From contig JAPLLP010000075.1 in assembly GCA_026387515.1 (NCBI GenBank), positions 1 through 8,655 on the forward strand: a stretch of 8,655 nucleotides of DNA, written 5' to 3'. This document shows positions 1 to 6,808 of this stretch, one piece after another. The notes beneath the pieces were generated by a model, which had not been told where the DNA came from, searched no databases, and saw only the letters and a list, made by a program, of their open reading frames with translations. The position numbers and the translations under genes are program-made. The stretch comes from Candidatus Omnitrophota bacterium. Lineage in GTDB: Bacteria; Omnitrophota; Koll11; Gygaellales; Profunditerraquicolaceae. The stretch's first letter is position 1. Every line of letters begins with the position of its first letter.

Positions 1-30
1 GCTGGGAACAACCACGGATAGGCGGGGCAT
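1..30 (-). CDS. Start of a further GT2 glycosyltransferase (first ten codons only)
   Basis: An ATG at 30 opens a frame reading MPRLSVVVPS to the window edge. This is the characteristic first beta strand of GT2 (GT-A) glycosyltransferases, whose next residues are usually a YN or NE pair. A strong AGGAGGG lies nine bases upstream, inside the last codons of the Wzy_C gene, and the ATG is only five bases after that gene's stop. Ten codons cannot prove a family, but start, ribosome site, spacing and context agree. Confidence 0.65.
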   Translation of the reverse strand, partial: MPRLSVVVPS

Positions 31-35
31 TTTCT

Positions 36-1265
36 CTATCCCTCCTGGTGACTTTGGTAACAACTTCTGTCTACTGCTAAAAACCCGCAGAGAAGCGCAA
101 AAAGCATAAGAGGGTTATCCCAATAAAATAGTTCGTACCCTCCCATATTTACAAGCAGTCCAAGCAACGCCGAGATAAGACCAGAGGTGTTTCTGAATTC
201 ATAGAAACCTTTTTTCAAAAGCAAAAAAACAAAAACCAAAAAACCTAAAATCCCACATACCCCTGTTTCGGCTAAAAAAGTTAGATACATATTATCGGGG
301 ATCATAAACTCATGAGGTGTTTTTTTATCCGCTAACTCGCAGAATTCGACAAACCTGATCCGGAAATGCTGCAAACCAATACCAACAAACGGATGCTCTT
401 TAAATATACGCGCAGTCATGTTAACCCTGGCCATGCGATATTCAGAAAAAATACTGTCGTAAGTACCCGAGAAAAGCCGAAAGATGCCAAACCTGCATAA
501 CGGTTCTCTTCTTTGCAGCGAAGCTGACAATATAAGAACTGTTACACAAATAATTATTAAAGCCAGTATTTTTTTCCTTCTTGCCTTCCAGAAATAAAAA
601 AACAGTAAAACGATCAGCCCTAAGAACACTCCTCGGGAAAATGTCAAAAGCGCGGCGATAATACAAGCTATTGAAGAAAATATGCCAAGCCGCTTAAGCG
701 GAAACGATCCATGCTTACTTAACGCAAAGTTAAAGGGCAAACAAAAAAGCAAATAAGACCCCAAAACAACAGGATTATACTGGGTAGATAAAATCCGGTG
801 GCCAAATTTTACATACCTTTCGTAGTATGGATTGTGAGTAAATAATTTTTCATACAAAATATTTTTTCCCATGAACATTTCTGAGAAACCGATCATAACT
901 ATAATGCAAGAGACGCAGGAGATTAAAATCATTAAAAAATTTGCATCCTTAGGCTTACGGAGTATTCCTTTGCCGATGTAAAAAAGAAGGGCAAAGGTAA
1001 TAAAAAGGTGCGAGTAGGCCTTAAAAGCTATCTGCTTCTGCGTAGCGTTTATTGTTCCGGCAAACATGCTTGCCAAAAATAACCATAGCCAGCAATCATG
1101 CTTTGAAAAAAGATCTTTAATGCGTTCCTTATCTGCGCATAAGATAGCTAAGAATATAAACAAAAATATATCAACCTGCAAGACATGAGCGGACAAAAAC
1201 GGAAAAGGAAAAAAAGAAATCAAAGAAAATAAGATAAGCGTAAAGGCATTAACCATGTTTTTCAT
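36..1265 (-). CDS. O-antigen ligase/polymerase-like membrane protein (Wzy_C family)
   Basis: A polytopic membrane protein of about 409 residues from the ATG at 1265. An upstream in-frame ATG at 1304 (422 residues) would overlap the GT4 gene by 56 bases and add a non-hydrophobic leader, and one at 1256 is also possible; none has a well-placed Shine-Dalgarno, so the exact start is uncertain. Around ten hydrophobic segments are visible. Wzy_C/WaaL-type signs are TQYNPVVLGSYL before a helix (about residues 161-172), TFSRG (208-212), then a long loop with ARIFKEHPFVGIG (about 285-297) and PHEFMIPDNMYLTFLAETG (about 317-335), which holds the conserved histidine. The family joins lipid-linked glycan to lipid A or another acceptor, or polymerises repeat units, on the periplasmic side; sequence alone does not separate ligase from polymerase. 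Transcribed just after the GT4 gene and just before another GT2 gene. Confidence 0.88.
   Translation of the reverse strand: MKNMVNAFTLILFSLISFFPFPFLSAHVLQVDIFLFIFLAILCADKERIKDLFSKHDCWLWLFLASMFAGTINATQKQIAFKAYSHLFITFALLFYIGKGILRKPKDANFLMILISCVSCIIVMIGFSEMFMGKNILYEKLFTHNPYYERYVKFGHRILSTQYNPVVLGSYLLFCLPFNFALSKHGSFPLKRLGIFSSIACIIAALLTFSRGVFLGLIVLLFFYFWKARRKKILALIIICVTVLILSASLQRREPLCRFGIFRLFSGTYDSIFSEYRMARVNMTARIFKEHPFVGIGLQHFRIRFVEFCELADKKTPHEFMIPDNMYLTFLAETGVCGILGFLVFVFLLLKKGFYEFRNTSGLISALLGLLVNMGGYELFYWDNPLMLFALLCGFLAVDRSCYQSHQEG
40..46 (-). promoter_or_regulatory. Strong Shine-Dalgarno AGGAGGG for the partial GT2 gene
   Basis: AGGAGGG on the minus strand lies nine bases before the ATG at 30 and overlaps the final codons of the Wzy_C gene. 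It is the best ribosome site in the window and is the main support for the gene running off the left edge. Confidence 0.65.
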
Positions 1266-2532
1266 TGGTAAGGCTGGAATAAACCCGTTCCATTTCCCGC
1301 GCATTCTCTTCTATGCTTTTAACCTGCGGCATATTCTCTTGGAACCGGGCGATAGTTTCAGGATTGCCTATTAGGTAGCGCATCTTCTCTGTTAGCCCCT
1401 TTATATCTCCGGCATCAAATAGTAATCCGTTAATACCGTCTTTAATGAATTCGGGTATGCCTCCGATCCTAGAGGCAATCACGGCAGTCTTGGACAAAAA
1501 GGCTTCCTGTACAACAAGGGGCGCATTTTCCAACCACAATGAAGGCACTATCAACACATCAATATTAGCCAGGATTTTTCCTACCTCACAATGATTATAT
1601 CCGCCCATAAACTTAATTCTCTTGTCGGCCTTTGCCATTTTTCTTAAACGCCTGGGGTAATATTCAAACCCGGCATAGGCAAAAAAAGCCCCATAGATAG
1701 CCAATTCTATTCTCTCGCTTGCCAGTCCCTTAAATGCCTCTATCAAAACATCCACTCCCTTAGCCGGAAGCAATGTCCCCAGATAGCCGAATCTCAACTT
1801 ATTAGATTTGGTTTTAGGCGTAAATTCAAAATTTTGGCTATTAATCCCATTGGCGGAAAACAACATCTTTCTCTCGGAAAAACCTTCCGCGATAAACAAC
1901 CTGCCCACAAAACAAGACGGAGCAATAAACAAATCTATTTTTGCGCGCAACTCTGCCAAGCTATCCTGCCATCTTTTTATCTCCAGTGCGGGTTTTTGGC
2001 CGGAGGAGATTAAGTGGACCTTCTTTAATAACCCTAGGATAAAAGGAGGAATCCGATTCCTGAGCATGCCATAGAGATACATAGTGTGTTTTCTTATCCC
2101 CAAAAGATAGCGCAGGCATTTTCGGCATTCATCAACAGAAGGCCTTATGCAGACTGCCATATCGTCTCTCAACAATTGCCCCCTGTAACAGAGGAGCCAA
2201 TAATCATGCAGAGTGTAGACGATGGGTATGTTTCTTTCCTTTGCAAGCTTGACTATGCCATGAGACAAAAATAAGAGATGATGAATATGTACGATATCCG
2301 GCCTCACCCTATCTAATACTTCAACAAACCCTTTATCAACGGCCTCATCGCAATAAGTATCGTGAAAAGAACCGCAATGCCTGAAAGTATGATTTATGGC
2401 ATAGGTTTCAATCTCATCGAAACGCTTATAAGTCAAGGAGTACTCTTTTTCCTTCGGATTTTTAACCCTGAAGAAAATAGATACCTCGTTTTTCTCCTTC
2501 AACGCCTTTGCCACTACAAACAATATTCTCAT
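1249..2532 (-). CDS. GT4 family glycosyltransferase with an apparently shortened N-terminus
   Basis: A 427-residue GT-B enzyme. The N-terminal half has IVHIHHL (80-86), YTLHDYWLLC (106-115) and a small cysteine set (C128, C136, C139) seen in one GT4 subgroup. The C-terminal half has GYLGTLLPAKGVDVLIEAF (249-267), then the ENAPLVVQE EX7E motif with E335 and E343, followed by GGIPEFIKDGINGLLF, which together bind the nucleotide sugar. It is therefore a retaining transferase in family terms. The oddity is at the start: MRILFVV (strand 1) runs straight into AKALKEKNEV (helix 1), whereas relatives have about 20-25 residues between them, including the glycine-rich GGxE-type loop. The frame is otherwise intact. 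Only five bases separate it from the upstream GT2 gene, and its end overlaps the next gene. Role: extension of the cytoplasmic oligosaccharide; activity is uncertain because of the missing loop. Confidence 0.9.
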   Translation of the reverse strand: MRILFVVAKALKEKNEVSIFFRVKNPKEKEYSLTYKRFDEIETYAINHTFRHCGSFHDTYCDEAVDKGFVEVLDRVRPDIVHIHHLLFLSHGIVKLAKERNIPIVYTLHDYWLLCYRGQLLRDDMAVCIRPSVDECRKCLRYLLGIRKHTMYLYGMLRNRIPPFILGLLKKVHLISSGQKPALEIKRWQDSLAELRAKIDLFIAPSCFVGRLFIAEGFSERKMLFSANGINSQNFEFTPKTKSNKLRFGYLGTLLPAKGVDVLIEAFKGLASERIELAIYGAFFAYAGFEYYPRRLRKMAKADKRIKFMGGYNHCEVGKILANIDVLIVPSLWLENAPLVVQEAFLSKTAVIASRIGGIPEFIKDGINGLLFDAGDIKGLTEKMRYLIGNPETIARFQENMPQVKSIEENAREMERVYSSLTNEKHG

Positions 2533-2537
2533 CGTGC

Positions 2538-3494
2538 CTATTCTCTTTTAATCTCTTCCGCGAGAGATAACCTGTCTACCAAGGCGCGCGGCAGAAACGG
2601 CAGGGCGCCCAATATTATACCTAAAAATTCCGCCGTGCGCGCTATCGGCGAATACACAATCCAACTTAACTTAGAGAAGATATTTCTTTTTGACTTTGCA
2701 ATATAGGAAAAATCATCGATTGATTCATGCGCGATAACCGCTGCCCATCTCAATAGCCTGATAAAAGTCCAACGCCTAAAGAGCGCGTGATTAACCCTGC
2801 TGTCATCAAAATACCGTTTCACAGTATCTATGAGGGGGGAGTGGAGAGTATGCGCATGGACTACTTCAGATTCGGGCGCGAATATAATCTTAAAGCCATT
2901 ATTTAGCATGCGCATTGACCATTCGAGGTCCTCGCCATAGGCAATATTAGAAAACGGGTGTTGTAATAGAGTGTCGCGCCCTATTGCGCAGCTAATAGTA
3001 TGAAAAGATACCAGCCTTCGTTTCTCTTCCGGGCTCAGCTTGTTATATCCCTGCGCGGGAAGGCATTTAACCCGCCCACTAAAAAGGTACCTGTCTGTTA
3101 AAACATCCCGCTCGTCTATTGGATTGCAATCCCGGGGAGGGTAAATACGGCTATAGACTCCCGCCACAAAGGGAGAATCTAACCCTTTTATAAGGCTGCT
3201 TAGCCAGAATCGATTTTGGGGGATCGTATCGCCATTCAAAAATACGACATATTTCCCCTGCGCAAGGCTCGCCCCCAGATTCCTTGTCTTGCCATGCCCA
3301 AAATCTGAAAAAGGAATCTGGACCAATTTTATCGGATATTTTCTTGTGATCTCAACAGTTCTATCGCTTGACCCGGAATCAATCACTATAATTTCGTAAG
3401 AAAATTTTCCCTCTTGCGAAACCACTGCCTTGAGACACTCTTCAATATGGCTCTCTTCGTTTTTAGCCAGGATGATTACGGATACTTCGGGCAT
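2538..3494 (-). CDS. GT2 glycosyltransferase, rhamnosyltransferase-like
   Basis: A 318-residue GT-A fold enzyme. VSVIILAKNEE (4-14) and VIDSGSSDRT (37-46) form the nucleotide-binding half, FGHGKTRNLGA (65-75) is the loop typical of rhamnosyltransferase-like members, GEDLEW (187-192) holds the catalytic-base region, and VVHAHTLHS (211-219) resembles the histidine-containing metal site near the end of the GT-A domain. The metal-binding DxD position reads NGDT (87-90), so its first aspartate is replaced by asparagine while the second is kept. Residues about 290-310 are hydrophobic with prolines and could contact the membrane. The ATG at 3494 has AGGA seven bases upstream and lies 12 bases after the GT9 stop, whose TGA is followed at once by TAG. 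It probably transfers a deoxyhexose or hexose onto the growing lipid-linked oligosaccharide; the exact sugar is not known. Confidence 0.92.
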   Translation of the reverse strand: MPEVSVIILAKNEESHIEECLKAVVSQEGKFSYEIIVIDSGSSDRTVEITRKYPIKLVQIPFSDFGHGKTRNLGASLAQGKYVVFLNGDTIPQNRFWLSSLIKGLDSPFVAGVYSRIYPPRDCNPIDERDVLTDRYLFSGRVKCLPAQGYNKLSPEEKRRLVSFHTISCAIGRDTLLQHPFSNIAYGEDLEWSMRMLNNGFKIIFAPESEVVHAHTLHSPLIDTVKRYFDDSRVNHALFRRWTFIRLLRWAAVIAHESIDDFSYIAKSKRNIFSKLSWIVYSPIARTAEFLGIILGALPFLPRALVDRLSLAEEIKRE

Positions 3495-3506
3495 AATTTT
3501 ATCCTA

Positions 3507-4424
3507 TCATACCTTGTTACCGGTCAGTTTCTTTATGACGTTATAAACCGATTCCAAAGAAATTGCGTCCACTGCTTCAAAATTATATTCTCTCGAATAA
3601 AACACCTTGGCTAGCAATGGGCTTACCACTTTAATCATCCTGTCATAATCAAAGATCTCAGCGGGGCTAGTGCAAATAAAAATAGCTATGACTTTTTTCT
3701 TCAATGCCAGCGCTATGTGCAAAGCAAGGGAATCCCCCGTGACAACCAAATCGCATTTACAAATATCTTCTATGTAACGGCCAAGGGTTGGCCTCTGTTG
3801 AAAAATATTGACCTTAAAGCCATCCCGCAACAAAGAATCTTTAAGCTGTTGAAACTTATTCCACTTTTTCGAAGGCCATCTCTCCCCGGATCTCTCTTCT
3901 ATACCGATGACGGGTTTCTTACTATTCTTATTCGGCGGCACGCTATCAGTATTTAACAGGTACTCCTCACCCTGGAATTCCTTGTCCAGCATCTTGAAAA
4001 ATATTTCTTGGTATGTTTTAGTATTCTCCTTCTTTAGCCTGTCAGCCGTAGTCTTGCCCAATTTTGAGATAATGCCCATATCAAACCACTCAGAAGAAGA
4101 ATCCGTGTAGCTAACGCGGCCAGCATTATCGATAAACGAACCGATTAAGCTGTCTTTTCTTATACTAGTGGCAAGCCTTGCCGTTTCAAAATCATCATCC
4201 AGCGATAAAACTAAATCAAAATCAATGTTCCGCAAATCCTCCTCTGCGCTACTAATATCAATTACTCGTTTTAACATATGGTCGTCCACCGGTAGAAGAG
4301 GAATGCTCTCCTTATTCGCCACCCAATAAATATCCCCCTTTAAGATACGTAGTAGTGGTGTCGTCCTTACTACGTCTCCCATCGCGCCTAATTTTATAAT
4401 CAGCACCTTCTGCAATTTTAGCAT
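3507..4424 (-). CDS. GT9 heptosyltransferase-like glycosyltransferase
   Basis: A 305-residue soluble GT-B enzyme of the ADP-heptose:LPS heptosyltransferase family. The N-terminus KVLIIKLGAMGDVVRTTPLL (6-25) is the classic GT9 opening. YQEIFFKML (138-146), GERWPSKKW (180-188), RPTLGRYI (211-218), GDSLALHIALALKKK (230-244) and TSPAEI (252-257) are the C-terminal signatures around the nucleotide-sugar site. It would add a heptose or related sugar to a lipid-linked acceptor at the cytoplasmic face. It is somewhat shorter than the usual 330-350 residues. The segment at about 268-288 aligns with a place where, from memory, close relatives carry several cysteines; here there are none. The ATG at 4424 overlaps the upstream stop as ATGCTAA, and the Shine-Dalgarno is weak, which points to translational coupling. 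The donor sugar is not predictable; heptose is not proven. Confidence 0.9.
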   Translation of the reverse strand: MLKLQKVLIIKLGAMGDVVRTTPLLRILKGDIYWVANKESIPLLPVDDHMLKRVIDISSAEEDLRNIDFDLVLSLDDDFETARLATSIRKDSLIGSFIDNAGRVSYTDSSSEWFDMGIISKLGKTTADRLKKENTKTYQEIFFKMLDKEFQGEEYLLNTDSVPPNKNSKKPVIGIEERSGERWPSKKWNKFQQLKDSLLRDGFKVNIFQQRPTLGRYIEDICKCDLVVTGDSLALHIALALKKKVIAIFICTSPAEIFDYDRMIKVVSPLLAKVFYSREYNFEAVDAISLESVYNVIKKLTGNKV

Positions 4425-6757
4425 ATAGGGTTATCTTTCTCATGAGGCTCAACTACTGTATCAAATTCATTATAAGGACAGAATTCTTTCGAACACACTA
4501 AAGGCTTATCCAGCATAAACCGCACATCCTGAGTTATATCCCCCATCTTCTGATCCATATCATAACGGCAGCGAAAAACCTCTCCTCGCGGGTTAATAAA
4601 CACGCGTTTGTAGCCAGCATTGCATAATTTTCCTTTCGGACTCTCACCGTTGAGGTTATAACAAATATGATACCTGTCCCCTAAGTACGGCTTGAGCATT
4701 TCAATCTCATCGTCTGTATAATCTTGGGGGTATAATTTCTCCTGGTATCTACCCCAGAAAGCAGAAATACGCAATGTCAATCCACGCTCTAAACATTGCT
4801 TGTTGAGAGCGGTAATAAAATTAAGGTGAGGAGGGTAAGCCAGACAGTAAAGTATTGCAGCAAAACCCTTCTTCTGTAATATAACGGCCTTGTCAAGGAT
4901 ATCCATCTCGTTATGCTGATTTGGATGTACTCCAATCTTAAAAGAAACCCTCCTTTCATTAAGTGTACAAAAGTCTGTAAATCCTAAAGATAGGTTCGTA
5001 TGAATAATAAGCGTATGATATTTGCTTATATGTTCTGCGATCTCAAAGAAATGTGGGTAGAGAGCAGGCTCTCCTCCCATAATGGTAATCTCGCTTAAAC
5101 CATACCGTTCATAAATACGTCTCCAGGTAAATTTTAAATCATTTTGCCCCCCGCAGGAATGACTGGAAGGCTGACTTTCCTTATCTCTCGTTTTACAATA
5201 AAGACAATTAAAATTGCACTCCTTATCAATCTGCCAAAAAAACTGAATTGTATTATCCTCTGATTTTTCAATAAGATCCGCGCATATATTTAAAGGAACG
5301 GCACAGGTGTAATCTGTATATTCTTTTAAGATAGCTGCCCTGTTCTCAAGATTCTTCTCATATGAACCGCTCAATTTAATCCCCGCTTCACGCGACTTTC
5401 TGATAAATGCATCAAATCTCCTGAAGCGTTCAGGGTAAGTATTCTTTCCATCTCTTGTCTCCCAGTAAAAGGGATGCGGATTAGAATATAGTCCGTATTC
5501 CTGTGCATGTTTATAGAGAGGGGACGGTCTTTCTATGGTACAGAAGCCATCAGAAGGAATGAGTTCATCTATAGAATCCTTGTTCCGCTCAAGAAATTCA
5601 ATAGTCTGCTTAAAATCTCCTTCTTCCTCTCCGGGGAACCCGAACATGAAAGTCGCTGACACGCTAATCCCTGCCTGATGCGTATTCCGGACAACTTCAT
5701 CGGCGGTTTCAATGCCGAAATTCTTTCCCATACGACTTACTACTTTTTGTGATCCGGATTCGATTCCGTAATTTATCTGCCAACATCCGGCTTCTCGCAT
5801 TTTCCACAAGAACGCAGCATTCATTGCGGGTCTGATAACGCCCTGACACCACCAGCGAACATCCTTCATTCTTCCCTGCCTCTTCTCTTCTATCATTAGA
5901 TCAAAAAAATGTTCGAGTTCTTGCAAATTACCGTTTACTGTGCAATCATGAAAACTAAAGAATTTTATCTGCGGGTATCGTTCAACTTGATGCCTTATTT
6001 CTTCAAATGTCCTCGAACCGCTCTGCGAACGGTACCGTTGCCAGGGAAGCCTTCCTGTGCAAAATAGGCAGCTATTAATACACCCCCTGCTTGAAAGTAT
6101 CGGAAGCTCATCGCTATGCTCATAAGGATAGGGGAAAAAATCACTAAAATCAGCGAACGGCAATAAATCCAGGTTGCCGATCGCTTCTCTTTCTCCGCTG
6201 TCTATGATTTCCCCGCACTTCTTAAATATGACTCCAGGACAAACATCAAGAGTCCCTTTTGCCTCAACAATTTCAGACAGTTCAACAATAGTACGTTCAC
6301 CTTCATAAACAACGATTGCATCCACAGATTCGTTCCGTAATATTTCTAACCCGCCGATATACGGCAATGCTTGCGGCCCACCGAATACCGTGATCCTGTT
6401 TTTATCACGTTCCTTAATGAGCCGCGCTATTTCAAGGCTCATAAGTTGATTGGGGAAATAAAGCGAAAATCCAATAAGATATATGCCATTGTCGAAGATA
6501 TAATCTATGTAGTCATCAAGAATACGTCTGTGGTCTTTGATGAACCGATTGACGAAACATATATCTTTCCAATAAAAATCGTTCTTCTGCTCCCATTTAT
6601 CCTTATATTCTTCTTGGCATCGATGATATAGTTGGTTATTGAGATCAAGGCAGTGCACCGTATGTTTTCTTTCGCGTAAAGCCGCCGACAGGAGAGCCAA
6701 AGAAAGCGGAGGTTTTGTCCGCGACCAATCAGGGGCGAGAATAAGAGCTACTTTCAT
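4418..6757 (-). CDS. Tandem radical SAM protein: B12-binding-like domain + radical SAM + second radical SAM/SPASM-like
   Basis: A 779-residue protein from the ATG at 6757, chosen because GGAG lies seven bases upstream and the protein then opens with MKVALILAP, the usual first strand of a B12-binding domain; a start at 6796 would add 13 residues without a good site. Residues about 1-165 resemble the B12-binding fold (PPLSLALLSAAL, VFGGPQALP, VVYEGERT), but I see no DxHxxG lower-ligand motif. The first radical SAM core has C226, C230, C233 (CxxxCxxC), then YGIESGSQ and FMFGFPGEEE. After a linker, a second core has C514, C518, C521 with GGEPALYPHF at 561-570. The tail resembles a SPASM auxiliary Fe-S region: C699, C712 (CNAG), INPRGEVFRC ending at C730, C755, C760, and a terminal Cys. 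Reaction and substrate are unknown; the setting suggests modification of a glycan, nucleotide sugar or lipid carrier. Its stop overlaps the next start (ATGCTAA). Confidence 0.9.
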   Translation of the reverse strand: MKVALILAPDWSRTKPPLSLALLSAALRERKHTVHCLDLNNQLYHRCQEEYKDKWEQKNDFYWKDICFVNRFIKDHRRILDDYIDYIFDNGIYLIGFSLYFPNQLMSLEIARLIKERDKNRITVFGGPQALPYIGGLEILRNESVDAIVVYEGERTIVELSEIVEAKGTLDVCPGVIFKKCGEIIDSGEREAIGNLDLLPFADFSDFFPYPYEHSDELPILSSRGCINSCLFCTGRLPWQRYRSQSGSRTFEEIRHQVERYPQIKFFSFHDCTVNGNLQELEHFFDLMIEEKRQGRMKDVRWWCQGVIRPAMNAAFLWKMREAGCWQINYGIESGSQKVVSRMGKNFGIETADEVVRNTHQAGISVSATFMFGFPGEEEGDFKQTIEFLERNKDSIDELIPSDGFCTIERPSPLYKHAQEYGLYSNPHPFYWETRDGKNTYPERFRRFDAFIRKSREAGIKLSGSYEKNLENRAAILKEYTDYTCAVPLNICADLIEKSEDNTIQFFWQIDKECNFNCLYCKTRDKESQPSSHSCGGQNDLKFTWRRIYERYGLSEITIMGGEPALYPHFFEIAEHISKYHTLIIHTNLSLGFTDFCTLNERRVSFKIGVHPNQHNEMDILDKAVILQKKGFAAILYCLAYPPHLNFITALNKQCLERGLTLRISAFWGRYQEKLYPQDYTDDEIEMLKPYLGDRYHICYNLNGESPKGKLCNAGYKRVFINPRGEVFRCRYDMDQKMGDITQDVRFMLDKPLVCSKEFCPYNEFDTVVEPHEKDNPIC

Positions 6758-6763
6758 GGTGAA

Positions 6764-6768
6764 TCTCC
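6764..6768 (-). promoter_or_regulatory. Shine-Dalgarno GGAGA that fixes the start of the radical SAM gene
   Basis: On the minus strand GGAGA precedes the ATG at 6757; the GGAG core is seven bases away. The upstream in-frame ATG at 6796 has only a GC-rich, non-SD leader, so this site supports the shorter protein. Confidence 0.7.
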
Positions 6769-6777
6769 GCTTATGCG

Positions 6778-6804
6778 CGCGCCCCTGCAAAAACATCCGG
6801 CGCG
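6778..6804 (-). other. Possible GC-rich hairpin in the gap before the radical SAM gene
   Basis: On the minus strand CGCGCC (6804-6799) can pair with GGCGCG (6783-6778) around a loop of about 15 bases. It sits in the longest gap of the window (51 bases), between the GT-C gene and the radical SAM gene, and is clearly richer in GC than its surroundings. There is no U-run after it, so it is not a normal intrinsic terminator. A role in mRNA processing or in setting the expression level of the downstream gene is possible, but a six-pair stem with a long loop may be chance. Confidence 0.25.
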
Positions 6805-6808
6805 GGAT

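Noticed and set aside
442..666. Second minus-strand frame of 74 codons inside the Wzy_C gene
   Set aside because: Fully contained in another frame of a gene with strong family motifs, with no domain of its own.
1266..1304. Longer start (ATG at 1304) for the Wzy_C protein
   Set aside because: It would overlap the GT4 gene by 56 bases and add a leader not expected before the first membrane helix; not fully excluded because later starts also lack a clear ribosome site.
2362..2706. Plus-strand open frame of 114 codons
   Set aside because: It lies opposite the junction of the GT4 and GT2 genes, both with clear family motifs; its translation shows no recognisable domain, so it is a shadow frame.
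6371..6631. Plus-strand open frame of 86 codons with a hydrophobic tail
   Set aside because: It lies wholly inside the B12-binding-like part of the radical SAM gene; the hydrophobicity is a reverse-frame by-product of charged residues on the coding strand.
6758..6796. Longer start (ATG at 6796) for the radical SAM gene
   Set aside because: No good ribosome site precedes it, the added residues are basic and unlike the family, and a GGAG-led ATG at 6757 gives the expected N-terminus.
6778..6804. Intrinsic terminator at the hairpin before the radical SAM gene
   Set aside because: No U-run follows the stem, and the loop is long.
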